From Alopecurus myosuroides (Eukaryota > Streptophyta > Magnoliopsida > Poales > Poaceae), in NCBI GenBank assembly GCA_028641055.1, contig CM054060.1:237178833-237242832 (forward strand): a stretch of DNA of 64,000 nt. The letters are read 5' to 3'. Under the pieces are notes generated by a model. That model made no database searches. It saw only the letters and a program-made list of their open reading frames with translations, and had not been told where the DNA came from. Shown here in pieces: positions 36,098-48,480 of this stretch. The translations under genes and the position numbers were made by a program. The first letter of the stretch is position 1. Each line of letters begins with the position of its first letter.

Positions 36098-39000
36098 CAA
36101 GAATCTCGTCCCGAGATTCCCGAAGGAGAAGAAAGAAGGAACACTGGTTTTGAACGATCTTCTCGAACCTTACGGTTCTCTTCTTGAAGAGGTTGATCTG
36201 TAACACTTGTGAAGATCTCCAGCGACTACACCTTAGGTGAGAGGGAAAACACTTAGGAAATGATCTTCACGAAGATCGAGTATCTCATGGGTAACTCATG
36301 ACAAGAATGTTCGTAAAGAACTTTTGAGTTAACAGGCATGAAACACATCAAGATAACGGAGGGAATAAAAGATGGTTTCAAGTTTACGGACGATGGTTCT
36401 TGAAAGGATTTGGAATATGAGCTTTGCACAAGACTTTAAATCCTTTTGGAAACGAAAGGTTGGACAACTTGTGAAACCGAGGTTTCTTCAAACAGATAAC
36501 CAAGATGGAAAGGATTGTCTTGAATATCATGGAGTGATATCCTTGGACGAGGGAAAACACGAGAAAACACTGTAATCGTGCGTCGGAGAGAATTTGATAC
36601 AGGATCATGTTCACTCTTCGGAGTGTACACGAAGGATAACAGAACTTTCATTCCGTCAAAGTTTATCGAAAACTTTGTCAAAGATCGGAATGTTAATTTA
36701 TGAAGGAAGATGAGTAACCACAGAATGTTGGAACACCGTAGTGGAGAAGGAAGAATTCTTGATCACACCATAAGGATGGGTAACCAACGAGGGTTGAAAC
36801 ACCGGTAGAAAATAGGGAATCTCTTTCCTATTGTGGTTTGGACGTAGCAATACATCTACCACATGGTTAAGATCCCATGGCTGAAGTGACTGACAAATTC
36901 ACACAATGTGTGAGATGAACAGAACTTCAGGTACCAACAACTTGAAATAGGGAACCTATCAAAGGCGGTTACAAAACACCACGAGATGTTTTCATGGTGA
37001 ACTTGTTTCCACTAAAAGAGAAGTTTGGAGGATCAACTGAGAGGTATTGGAAAGATCAACTTCCAAGTTATCCTGGATGCTCTAGATACCAATATCAGGC
37101 TAATGCAAGCCGTCTATAGGTAACCAGGTGGAAGTGGAACTTTGGTTTGGAAGGACGGTGAGGAAAAACTTGTTGAAAACGAGCCACACAAGTATTCTCA
37201 CGGAGAGTGGTTGTTCTTAAGGATTCAAGGGGATATGACATTAGGTCTTCCGGCTAATTGTGTCAACCACAACATCAACCATGCCAGATTTTGAAAAGAC
37301 CTGATTCAATACTCTTGAGGAAACACTAACCATCGTTGCTGCTTGAGATTCAGCTCTGGTTAGTGGATTGAATAACTGAGACTCAGTATATCTGATCAAA
37401 GAAATTGCACCGGTTATCAACGAGATACATTTACTAGATTCTCAAGATATGGACTATGATGTCAAGCTCAAGAGATGAGCGAGATTGCGGAGCTCATGTA
37501 TTAGCAACTTGCGAAAGACGGTTGCACCTACATGAACTACTTGTAAAAGAACACATCGGAGTCCTGGTTGAGAAGATGATAACAAAGATAACGAAGTTCT
37601 TAAACTTCCTCTCTTTTACGAACAATCGGTCAGTGGCTTAGCGTGGATGCAAACTTCTTTAAGTGAATGGAGGTAGAAACCAACCATCTCAAGAATACTC
37701 CACACATGCATGACCGTCTGGGGATTATTCCCGAAGGAACAAGAAAACTTTACTCGAATCCACGGCGACAACTTTCACCTTAAGCACATGAACTAGAGTA
37801 AGCCACTTCGAACATCGAGAACACAAACTTCGTGATGACACAAAGATGGTTCTCCAAAAGTTTCCAACGTTAATGCCAACTGTTCAACATGAACCTCTTG
37901 CAACTTGGGGAGATAGGAATGTCATCGATGGGCTCGACAAAATACTTATCAAAACACTCAAGGAAAAGGGTCTCATATGATACATGAACAAGGCAAAAGA
38001 TTGGTCAGGTTAAAGGACATGAAGGTGTACTCGGGCAGAACACCATGAGTGAAACACCATCAAGACAGTCCTTGGAGGTGAACTTGATTTGACGATAGCC
38101 CAAATCAAACCAAGGGTGGAATGATAGCATGTCCACCGAAGGGATACTATCATGCTTGAACACAGAAGAAACTAGACATCCCTTAACGAAGGACGAAGTT
38201 AGGAAGAGCTTTTGCCTTTCAACTCTCCAAGTTGTTGTTTAGGCTCAACCAACTAGTCCAGGATATCCAGCGAAGTTTCTTGGAGAAAGGAGTGGTTCAA
38301 ACTACCCTTTGCTTAGACATTACGGTCAGGTAACGACCTGGTGATACTTCTAGAAAGACAACCAGAATATCACAACCTACCGATATGTCTCGGAGTTTGG
38401 AAGGGATCTTGCTTTTCAAAGCAATCAATATGGCCTTGAGAGCTTCGGTATGAACCTAACTCTTTGACCAAAAACGTGCACCGGAATGAACGGATTTGGT
38501 GACTCAGTCAACTTCAAACAGAGGCTGGGTGACCAGTGGTGCTAAGAAGGATACAGATGTTTCTTAGATTTCCAAAGCAATAAGAATTGCTAGGAATAGC
38601 AGATACACATGTCGATGAATAGACCCATCATTCTCAAGCATTCAAGCTTGGAGGAAGGGGGAGTGAAGATGTGTGAGAGCATCACTTCGTCATTAAGGCC
38701 ATGAAACTTAACACGACCTCTTGATGCCAAAGAGTGTGATACTCGAAGGTGGAACAGAACAGAAGCTAATGAAACTTCTTTAATCTGGGAATTACAAAAC
38801 TTTGACCTGGTTCGTAAGATGAACGAGGTACTGGAGTTTGTTTCTCCTGACATTCCAAGGTGGAAGGTTCTGACGGAATACAAGAGCAAATGCATTGTAA
38901 AAATCCAACACACATATGCAACTTGGTTTCAAAACAACGGATGTAGATTTAAGAGCAACTGGAAGATAGAAACATGCTCCGGAAAATCCAGAGGCCATGG

Positions 39001-39851
39001 GGAGTGCACAGGTGATACTCTCTTGTAAAACCCATGCTAAAAGATCGGTATAGCTGAATTGAGAACGAAGATGTGGATTTCATGATGACCACTCTTGTTG
39101 TGATCCCTTCTTGATTACAAGGGAAAACCTATGGCTATTTGAGTTGAAATTACCTAGCCATCCTGAGGTAGAAGATATTCCTCAGGATCCAAAGAAACAG
39201 AACTTGGGTTAAAGGTCAGCATCCTGTACTGATGGTGTGAGCATCACATGGTTATGACCACATGATTCAACCCACCACAACTCAGCACATTCCGGGACCT
39301 TCGGTTCAAGTCCAAAGGTTAGAAACCGAAACAAAGGAGTAACTACTCTCTTAGTGTCTTAGAGGACGCTATGAATAGCAATCACGAAGTATCTTTCAAA
39401 AGACAAACTTAACTCCGGAAGAATTTTGAGCAGAGGATAACGGATACATTCGAGATGAGAAGGAAATCTCGAGGTTCAGGATTTGGAACTTTGAAACATG
39501 GAGGAATGTGGAATCCGGACAACTCTGAGAGATTAGGATGGGAAGGAAATCTCCCAGTTAAGAGATTACGGAACACGGAACACACACGACTCTAGAAACT
39601 CATAACTAGGTCAACTTGGGTAAAAGACGTCCTTGCCAGAGAAGGCACCTAGTTTTGAATGACTAGAAGAGATAGCAAAACCTTTTCAAATCAAAACAGG
39701 TAAGGTGACCCAGAGTTAGAGCGATACCAGATAAGGAGTAAAAAGAATCCTAAGAAGGTTTTTTTCACAACTCATTTGAGGTTTCAAGGTAGTTTTCACA
39801 AACGCTAGACTCGACATCGACCAAGCAGTAAGGTTTTCCTACAGGCAGTCC
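36098..39851 (-). pseudogene. Interior of E: fossil gypsy pol, no intact frame
   Basis: 3.75 kb that mirrors the B interior in reverse. The RT remnant lies at about 37880-38230: LGYRQIK, then FDKYFVEPIDDIPIS where active elements have LDKF.V.FIDDIL. The change to PIDDIP is shared with B. No frame runs far enough to encode gag or pol. Confidence 0.72.
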
Positions 39852-39864
39852 TGCTCTGATACCA
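39852..39864 (-). promoter_or_regulatory. Primer binding site of element E
   Basis: The minus strand reads TGGTATCAGAGCA, four bases from the LTR edge at 39869. Confidence 0.88.
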
Positions 39865-39868
39865 CTCT

Positions 39869-42800
39869 TGTCAGACCCCGGACCCAGAGATATACATACT
39901 GTTATGTGCTCCTAGCCAAGGACTCACAAGTGCTTCAGGGTTACCAGCCCCGGCCGCAACAAACAACGGCAGGCAGACCGGATTCATCGGCACGTAGTCC
40001 GGATCCCCGGTCTACTACTCCTTGTATCCATGCTAGTCATAACCAATTATGCATACCCAAGCGTCCACGAGTCGGATGAAACTGAAGGAACGGGACCAAA
40101 GTTATACAGAGCTGCTATGTGTCCAGAAAGTGCAACAACAATCGAGGGTTACTGGGGTTACCTCGCCCCAGGCCGATCACATCGACAGGCGGGCTCGGAC
40201 ATGGATCATCGGCTCCACAACCCCTCGACTGCGACAACTATGCAGGCATAGCCAAAACTGTATAACAATGAGCTCGAAACCAACAACCGATCAAAGCAAC
40301 ACTCTAGACATGAAACTTGTATTATACAGATGATACTAGAGTATAGCTTACAAGCAGAGGTCACACGACCCAACATTACATCAGACAACGGAAGGCAAAT
40401 TATGTTGCTAATCAACAAGAACCAAAAAGGCCTAAGAGGCCGCAACATAAGGCGACGTCCCAGCCCATAGATTCCAGGCTGCTACCTGGGAACCCCAAAC
40501 TACTCGTCGATGTCCACGTTGAAACACCACCGAACTGAGGAACTCCACCTGAACCAAGTTGAAGCAAACATGAGTACGAGAGGTACTCAACAAGACTTAG
40601 TTAACCTATTATATATCTGCTTCTTTTAGAAAGATTTATGGAGGTTATTTTGCGTAAAGCCATCTTTGTTTTCCAAGTTGAGGGAGGAATAGCACGTCTC
40701 ATGGAGTATTTTGAAAACAGACGAGAAAGCTACTCAAATACTGATATCATCATCTTTTTAATCCACCGAACAATTTCAGCACCTCGTGCTTCAAAGATCA
40801 CCACCTCAAGTTGTTCCGGTAACTCATGCTACAAGGTAACCCCTCTCGGCATCTCCGAGGAGGCATCCTTCATTCATTATCAACAAGTTTTAACCATTCC
40901 GTTTAAGTTGTCTATGATCACAGAATCCGTCACCAAGTCGTCCTTAACCGCGGACACGGCTTTTCGAAAAGATTAAACCCTGCAGGGGTGTACAACTTTA
41001 ACCGCATGTATCAACCAACTCTTAATGCCAGATCATTAGCACTATTCCGGGAAGTGCCGGCAGATGGAGGTCGACCACGATCTTTCCCTTGCTTCGCCTA
41101 TTCCATGAGTCGCTCCGAGTAGAGATGGTCCGCCAATAGGGAGTGGCCATCTCCTGCCGGGTCTCTATCGTTGTGCGCAATGCTCGACGGTTACCTACCC
41201 GCAGAGCGCCGATACACCACCACGTCCTAGTTTTGAAAACGTTTTGATATCCCCGCAAATCCAAATGGAAAGCCCGAACTAGGCAACTCATGGAACAAAC
41301 TAGGCAAGTTGAGACCGAGGGGAATCTAAGCCCCGTGTGGATGCACGCTCAGTCTTGGCTCGAAGGCGAGAACTCGCTCCTAGGGGCATGAACGAGACAA
41401 CCACCACAGACCCTCTGTGGTCTCGTCATCCACACCTTTAAGTCATCTTAATCAAGTATCTCTTAACTTTCCCCAACATACTATCATACTAGATTCATTC
41501 GCGGCTCTGATTCATCAACCGGATGGAACAGAGATAACAGGCATGTATGACTAAGCATGGCATAATTGAGGCTCTGGCGATACACAGAAACAAATCCTAT
41601 GTCTGCTAGGAGCATTGAATCATGATATCTGGGTTATGCAAATAAATAGGATAACTCTATCTATTGACTCAAGATACATTGGAATCGAATGCATTTGTAC
41701 GAGAATCAAAAGTCTTCCGAAATCATATATGGGCAGATAAGAGGTTATGCTTGCCTTGCTTCAAGAAAACCAGAGTAAGTCTTCAGGGATAAGTGCTTGA
41801 CTTGTCGGTTAGGATCAAGTATTCGCCATTGGGGTTGCTGGCCTTCACTTCGGAGTCGCGTTCTACCGAGGGGGAACAACACCGAAAAGAAGAACAACAA
41901 TCAAACATGGCATCGATGCAATGCACAATATGTATGCATGAGCAAGTTAATGCACTTCGATGAAACCCTAAACATGCTCGATGGGTTGCTAGGGTTTATA
42001 TGGCAGATATGGAATTTTACTGGAATTTATCCCGAAATAGACCCCGGAGGGGGTTTTGGGCGATTATGAAGGTGAATACCATTTTAGTTGCTCAAATGGG
42101 TTCAAAAACATCATGAATAGGTTGCATTTGTCATTTTGAGCAATTTGGTATATAACTTTTAATTTTCTAATTTTAGTGAATAAAAACTTATTTTTCTATT
42201 TTTAAATGATTAAACAGTATTAAATAAAGCCATAAAATGAAGTGTGTCAAACATGGATGAAAGTGACATTTTTGGAAAGAGTACATTTTCCTGATCTCTC
42301 TCATATTTTTATTATATTTTTCTGATTAATATTTTATTAGATATTGATTTTACAATTTAATTCATTTTCTGAAATTCCTGGAAATATTGAAAAGGGAAAA
42401 AATATGACATCATTATGATGTCAGCGTGACATCACCTAGGATGAAATCCCTCTGTTCTTCACAGATGCACTCGAATTCGACGGATTCGTAGATGGATTCT
42501 CGAATTGGATGCTATAGGGAGCTTCGGTAGACCGAGGGGAACCTGTAGGTGGCGGTGGTTGACCACATGGTCACCGGAAATCTCGCCGGCGACCATGGGC
42601 GCGGCGGCGGCCGGCGGTGGCACGGGTACAGGGAGCTACCGAGCAGGAGGAGACAGGGGGAGGGTACCGGGAGACTCACCGGACCAAGGGGAGTAAGATG
42701 GCATCGATGGGGAGGCGCGGGAAGGCCAGAGGCGCCGGAATCGAGCTCTGCGGCGGCGGCCGGAGCTCGGACAGAACCCGTCGATCCGGGCGACTGTGGG

Positions 42801-43447
42801 CATCCCGCCAAGCGAGGATGGACGGGGAGGTATAGAAGACCACGGCGGTTCTTTTGGTGCTCGTGAATCGGCCGGGGATCGCCGGAGACAGCGGCAATCG
42901 GCGGCGGCCGGAGACAGCAGGGTTCGGTTTGGTTCTGTGTGAGATGCAGAGGAGAGAGCAACGCTCCGGGGGAAGGAGAAGTAAGGGACACGGCGTCGTC
43001 GGGGTCTTATCATCCACGCAACCAAGCGGCACGTAGGAGGTGGCAGCGGCGGCGGCGCGGCTGCCACGCAGCTGCTCCTTCTGGCCGGAAGGAAAGAAGA
43101 AGGAAATAAAACGATTTTTTTTCCATAACCCCCTAGCTTTCTGGAAAACTGCAAAGAGGTCCTTGTCCAATAAAAACAGAACATAAACCACTGTTTTGAG
43201 GGCATTTTTGGAAACAGAAAATTTGCCAAAAATACTTTTTAAAAACCTTATGAAATTTGCAAGCTCACCATGTATTTGCTTTCCAAAATTGAAATTATTT
43301 TTAGAACAAAATTTGGGTGATCACTTTAAGTGATTTTTGGTCATTTCATTTGTTATTTTCAAATGCAAAATTTTAACCAATGTTTTTATGCATGTATGAG
43401 ATGACACAACACCACACACCCTTTTGTAGCAAAATTGGGATGTTACA
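39869..43447 (-). repeat. 5' LTR of element E (3579 bp)
   Basis: About 10 differences from the other LTR, including one base in the T-run near 43115. It carries the same decayed phased cluster at 42405-42434. Confidence 0.92.
42405..42434. promoter_or_regulatory. CpG-less phased cluster, 5' LTR of E
   Basis: Identical to the copy at 35039-35068. Confidence 0.5.
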
Positions 43448-44846
43448 CATAACTTTCCCAACAATAAAATTTGCATAATTAGCAAACCAAGGAGATGCAA
43501 CTTTAGCACTAGAAACACTAACAAGGGCAAGTTGTTCATTAGCAAAACTATCATTAATAGGAATAGGATCATAAGGTATATTTTCCATTCTAGAAAGATG
43601 ATCAGCTACGGGATTATCTTCTCCTTTCCTATCTACTATGTGTAAATCAAATTCTTGCAACAAAAGTACCCATCTTATTAGCCTAGGCTTAGCATCTTTC
43701 TTATTCATCAAATATTTAATAGAAGAATGATCAGAGTGCACAGTGACTTTTGAATCAGTTATGTAAGATCTAAATTTATCACATGCAAATATTACCTCTA
43801 AAAATTCTTTTTCAGTTGTAGCATAATTTCTTTGAGCACCATCTAGTGTTTTACTAGCATAGTAAATAACATTCAATTTCTTATCAACCCTTTGGCCTAA
43901 AACAGCTCCAACTGCATAATCACTAGCATCACACATAATTTCAAAGGGCAAGTTCCAATCATGAGGTTGAATAGTAGGTGCAGTTATTAAGGCTTTCTTT
44001 AAAACATTAAAGGATTCTATGCAATCATCATTAAAAGAAAACGGAACATCCTTTTGCAAAAGATTGGTTAGAGGCTTTGATATTTTAGAGAAATCTTTAA
44101 TGAACCTATGATAAAAACCTGCATGACCGAGAAAACTTCTTATACCTTTGATGTCTCTTGGATATGGTAATTTCTCAATAGCTTCAATTTTTGCTGGGTC
44201 AACTTCTATTCCTCTTACAGAAATACGATGCCCAAGAACAATTCCCTCTGTTACCATAAAGTGACACTTCTCCCAATTAAGAACAAGGTGTTGGTCTTCA
44301 CAACGCTACAAAACTTTGTTAAGGTTGAACAAGAAATTATCGAAATAAGTACCATACACCGAAAAATCATCCATAAAGACTTCCACTATCTTTTCAATAT
44401 AATCAGCAAATATAGCATTCATGCATCTCTGAAATGTAGCAGGCGCATTACATAAACCAAAAGGCATTCTCCTATAAGCAGATGTACCATATGGGCAAAG
44501 AAAAGTGGTCTTTTCCTGATCATCACTATGAACTGGAATTTGAGAGAAGCCTGAATACCCATCTAAATAACAAAAGTGAGAATGTTTTAGATAATCTCTC
44601 TAGCATTTGATCAATAAATGGCAATGGATAATGGTCCTTACGAGTTGCTTTATTTAATTTTCTATAATCAATGCACATTCTATAACCAACAACAGTACGT
44701 TGAGCAACAAGTTCATCATCTTTATTAGGAACCACAGTAATTCCACCTTTCTTAGGAACACAATGAACAGGACTAACCCATTTACTATCAGCTATAGGAT
44801 AAATAATACCAGCCTCTATGAGTCGAATTACCTCCTTACTTACCAC
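43448..44846 (-). pseudogene. Element D reverse transcriptase-RNase H, frameshifted
   Basis: Copies retroelement RNA into DNA in active relatives. Visible: KWVSPVHCVPKKGG and YRMCIDYRKLNKATRKDHYP (RT N-terminal blocks), catalytic FMDD at 44377-44366, [27 protein letters not shown], then RNase H with [32 protein letters not shown] and [11 protein letters not shown]. Breaks: a one-base shift near 44845 at the join with the gag-protease frame, a one-base shift near 44583 and TAG at 44306-44308. It ends at the E insertion, after ANFIVGKVM. The C-terminal text beyond 43448 belongs to the E LTR. The catalytic Asp pair is kept. Confidence 0.9.
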
Positions 44847-46858
44847 TTCCTAATTTTTGGATGTAGACGGCATTGGAAATCAACAACAGGTTTAGCATCT
44901 TCTTCCAAATTAATTTTATGCATACATAGAGCTGGACTTATGCCCTTAAGATCATCAAGAGAATAACCAATAGCCTTACGGTGAGCTTTAAGCACATCAA
45001 GTAATTTCTCTTCTTCCTCAGCTGAAAGGTTAGCACTAATAATAACAGGATATATATTTTTCTTATCCAAGTATGCATATTTCAGATTTTCAGACAAAGG
45101 CTTTAATTCAAAACTAGGATCTCCTTTAGGAGGTGGGAGTACTCCTAGATTATCAGGTGGGATGTGCAATTTTAATTGTGGAGGTTGCTGCCATAATATT
45201 TGTTCTAAAGCTTCTTTTTCTGCATCATTAAATGGCTCTTCCTGATTAAGCATATAACGTTCCACCACGTCTGATGAAGCTACAGCTATATGAGCAAGAG
45301 TTTCAATTATATCTTTAGATTTTTGTTCTTTCTTAGCAGGTTTATCAGCAAATTTAGAAAAATTAAATTCAAGTTTCTCTCCAGCACATTCAATAAACAC
45401 TCTTTCTCTAGGCAAATCAATTTCAGCACCAACAGTATGTAAGAAAGGTCTACCAAATATAATAGGACAGAAAGAATCTTGTGGACAACCAAGCACAATA
45501 AAATCAGTAGGATATTTTATTTTCCCTACCAATACTTCAACATCTCTAACAATTCCAAAGGGACTAATATAATCTTTATTAGCAAGCTGAATGGTCATAC
45601 CTGTTTCTTCCATGGTGATAGGATCAATATCAGGCTTAATTTCTTGATAGAGAGAATATGGAATGACACTAATGCTTGCTCCAATATCACATAAACCATG
45701 ATAACAAGAAGTCCCAATAGAGCATGATATAATTGTCTTACCAACTTTGGATGAATTACCTTTAATAACTTTGGTAGCATCTTCACATAAATAAACATCA
45801 ACAGGATCTTCTTCATTTAATTGCTTAATAATAGAGACTTGGTTCTTGACTTCCACATGTTCTTTAGGTTGAGAACATCTCTTTCTACTTTTGTCAGCAA
45901 CAGTAATAAGCAAATTCTCTTTAACTTTTTCAGGATAGGGAGGTGGTTCAATATATTCTTCTATTACTACAGATGACACTGGTGTTTCTTTAATAAATTT
46001 AGGGACAACAATTGAAGATTTAACAGGTTCAACATAATAATCAAAGCCACTTTTAGGAATTCGAATGTGCTCAGCAAATTTCTTAGCTATTTCAATTGCA
46101 ACATATGGATCAAGACCAAAATCTTTAATAACATTCTTGAACAAAATAGAACTAGAGAAACTTTCTACACATGAATATCCATAATCAAAATAAGCTTCAT
46201 TACCTTTGTGTAGGTCCCAATATTCAGAGTTCTTCGAAATAATTTCCAATAAATTCCAAGCTTCTTCTGCAGTATTATTTGTAAAGCTTCCACCAGATGA
46301 ACCATCCAAATATTGCTTTAGCCTATCAGGTAGTCTCACATAAAAGTTTATCAGTATAAGTTTATTTGTGAGATCATGACAAGGATTCTTATGAAGGAGG
46401 TCCTTAAGCCTCCCCCAAGCTTGAGTAATACTCTCTCCAAGGTGTGGCCAAAAATTAAATATAAAGCAACGGTTCTCATAAGCCTCTTTAGGAGTAAAAT
46501 ATTTAAGAAAGAAAACCTTCATAAAAGTATCCCAATTATGTGTCATTTCTTCATCCAGGGACATATACCATTTTCGAGCATCACCAGTTAAGGACTGGTA
46601 CAATAACTTGCATTTTACCTCCTCCTCAGAAATAGCCTTGAGCCTAATTATCCCACATATATCCTCAATAGCCCGTATGTGATCACTTGCAGCCTTTGTT
46701 CCATCCCCTGCAAAATACTCATTCCTAACAGCTTTAACAAATTCAAGGGGAATAATATAACCATCATCATGAGGGGCTTTTTCAACAAATTTAGGTTTAA
46801 TAGCATAAGCACTCTCATATAAAGCAAGTTTCAGCGAAGCATCTCTCATAGAAGCCAT
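44840..46858 (-). CDS. Element D gag-protease frame (Athila type)
   Basis: One long frame; the ATG at 46858 (MASMRDASLKLAL) is preferred because the frame upstream runs into the leader and PBS. N-terminal capsid region with the Retrotrans_gag pattern LLYQSLTGDARKWYMSL, WDTFMKVFFLKYF and LRRL-like RLKDLLHKNPCHDL. Middle protease with CDIGASISVIP (DxGAS catalytic loop) and IIFGRPFL flap/end. The end (DLKGISPALCMHKI) is the linker into RT. The frame closes at 44840 owing to a one-base shift, so RT is not translated with it. Gag packages element RNA; the protease would cleave the polyprotein. Intact gag could still be made if transcribed. Confidence 0.85.
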   Translation of the reverse strand: MASMRDASLKLALYESAYAIKPKFVEKAPHDDGYIIPLEFVKAVRNEYFAGDGTKAASDHIRAIEDICGIIRLKAISEEEVKCKLLYQSLTGDARKWYMSLDEEMTHNWDTFMKVFFLKYFTPKEAYENRCFIFNFWPHLGESITQAWGRLKDLLHKNPCHDLTNKLILINFYVRLPDRLKQYLDGSSGGSFTNNTAEEAWNLLEIISKNSEYWDLHKGNEAYFDYGYSCVESFSSSILFKNVIKDFGLDPYVAIEIAKKFAEHIRIPKSGFDYYVEPVKSSIVVPKFIKETPVSSVVIEEYIEPPPYPEKVKENLLITVADKSRKRCSQPKEHVEVKNQVSIIKQLNEEDPVDVYLCEDATKVIKGNSSKVGKTIISCSIGTSCYHGLCDIGASISVIPYSLYQEIKPDIDPITMEETGMTIQLANKDYISPFGIVRDVEVLVGKIKYPTDFIVLGCPQDSFCPIIFGRPFLHTVGAEIDLPRERVFIECAGEKLEFNFSKFADKPAKKEQKSKDIIETLAHIAVASSDVVERYMLNQEEPFNDAEKEALEQILWQQPPQLKLHIPPDNLGVLPPPKGDPSFELKPLSENLKYAYLDKKNIYPVIISANLSAEEEEKLLDVLKAHRKAIGYSLDDLKGISPALCMHKINLEEDAKPVVDFQCRLHPKIRKW

Positions 46859-46936
46859 AATAATAACAGGATGCAACAGCAAGTAAAATTCAGCTTTCAA
46901 GTTTCCTTACCAAACTTTTTACCAATAGCGCTACGC

Positions 46937-46954
46937 TCCCCGGCAACGGCGCCA
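46937..46954 (-). promoter_or_regulatory. Primer binding site of element D
   Basis: The minus strand reads TGGCGCCGTTGCCGGGGA, the site described as tRNA-Asp-type in Athila/gypsy elements, 11 bases from the LTR edge. Confidence 0.85.
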
Positions 46955-46965
46955 GAAAAGTGTCT

Positions 46966-48475
46966 TGATGGCTCCCAAGTGCAGGAGATCAATTGTAGTA
47001 CTTTTCGAATTAGAAAGGTTGTCGAACCCACGAGGAGCAGAAGGAACTGGTAAGTAGAATAGCAAAGGAATAATAAAAGCAACATGTGTTTTTGTGTTTT
47101 AATTGTGTAGTGCAAGTAAAGTAAAATGCGGAAAGTAAATTGTAGCAAGTAGTAGGTCTCAATGAGAGACAAAGACCAATCCTCTAATGCGCAAGAGGAA
47201 AAACTCAAGTGTGTGTTTGTGTCTTATATGTGGAAAACGTTCCCGAGGGCTGCACGGATTTAGCTGGCATAGTGATTCATTGCATAACATGTTTGTATAT
47301 CTTGTCTAGTTTTAATCTTCTTCGGACGGAGCCACAAATAGGAATAGCTAAAAAAATAAACTATCATCCCTTATGATGGATCATGTGGCCAATTAAATGA
47401 CAGCACGAGAATTATTAAGACATGATGTCCCACCGTAGCCTTATGCTCTAAGGTCCCCGATACAAGTACCCTCATAATGCAATTCAACGACTCTGTCTCA
47501 AGTTCCTGTCACCTAAAGACATCATCACGTCACTACACTACGGTGTTCTCCTATGAGCCCATGTAGGTGAAGTGTTGTACAGTCGACGTTCGTACAACAC
47601 CATCATAGAATCACATAAAAGATAAATACTAGACCAAATAACAACTCATCTTATGTAACAAATCATTGCCAATTCATCCTATGCCCTCAGGAACATGCGG
47701 GAAGTACTCACAACGTGCAAACATGATCATGTATGGTGACATATGTGGTACAACACAATATGAAACAATGGATCCACCACCAAATAATGACAAGTACTCA
47801 ATCCCAAACATGCAACGGAGTACAATAACACGTATCTAGGGTGTAGCAATGATCAAACTATGAGGGGAACGGAGTGGATCACGGTGATGGTGATGGTAGA
47901 GATGCAGGTGCTGGTGAGGATGGTGATGGAGATGCCTCCTCCCACGCCAAGGAGGAGATGGGGATGATTTCCCCCTTCTCCGGAGCTCCGGAGCAGCAGG
48001 ATCTGTCTCCCCCACGGAGAGTTTCGAGAGTTTCGCCGCCCTGGCGGCTCCGTCTCGTCTCGGGAAAATTAGGGTGTTGGTTTTCGGGGAAGACGGAGTC
48101 GTCAGCAAAAAGACCTCGGGGAGGAGGTGTTGTGGGCCCATTTGGGGGCCCCACACACGGTCAGGGAATCTGGCCGCGTGGGCTACCCCCTTTTGGGCCT
48201 CCTCCTTTGTGTCTTGTGCCCACGGCCTTTCTCCCGAAGAAAAACTGATAGGGTTTCTTCCCTTTCGCAATTTGGATACGTGTAGCTCCTGAAACATCAA
48301 AAACATGAAAACAGGTGTTTTCTGACACCCGGAAATTAAATACCAAAAATAGGGACTTTGTAGGAAAGTCCCATAAAATCATCTAAAACATGCAAAACAA
48401 TGACATAACATTGATAAAACATCCCAATAATGCCTATATGGAGGGTATAAATGATGATATAAAATGCACGTATCA
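46966..48475 (-). repeat. 5' LTR of element D (1510 bp)
   Basis: Pairs with 27316-28840, roughly 96-97% identical by eye. Confidence 0.9.
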
Positions 48476-48480
48476 AGTCC
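48476..48480. repeat. Target-site duplication of D, right copy (AGTCC)
   Basis: Matches 27311-27315. Confidence 0.92.

Larger units (their letters stand above)
32503..43447 (-). mobile_element. LTR retrotransposon E, same family as B, nested in D
   Basis: LTRs of 3580 and 3579 bp (TGTAACATCC...GGGGTCTGACA on the minus strand), TSD CATAA, PBS TGGTATCAGAGCA and PPT TAAGGGGGGTAGATT, in the same order as B. About 10 LTR differences, so it is the youngest insertion here. The interior is non-coding, collinear with B in reverse, and carries the same damaged RT segment. The LTRs of B and E are clearly related but diverged (roughly a quarter of bases by eye in the first 100 bp), so they are subfamilies. 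Confidence 0.93.
27316..48475 (-). mobile_element. Athila-type Ty3/gypsy retrotransposon D, split by element E
   Basis: LTRs of 1525 and 1510 bp (TGATAC...CCATCA on the minus strand), TSD AGTCC, PBS of the tRNA-Asp type and PPT AAGCTTGGGGGAGT. Order on the minus strand: gag-protease, reverse transcriptase-RNase H, integrase, accessory frame. The RT text around the KKGGITVVPN insertion and the Asp-tRNA PBS point to the Athila clade (family knowledge). Without E it would be about 10.2 kb. LTRs differ by roughly 3-4%, older than B and E. The pol gene has two frameshifts and one stop besides the E insertion. Confidence 0.92.
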
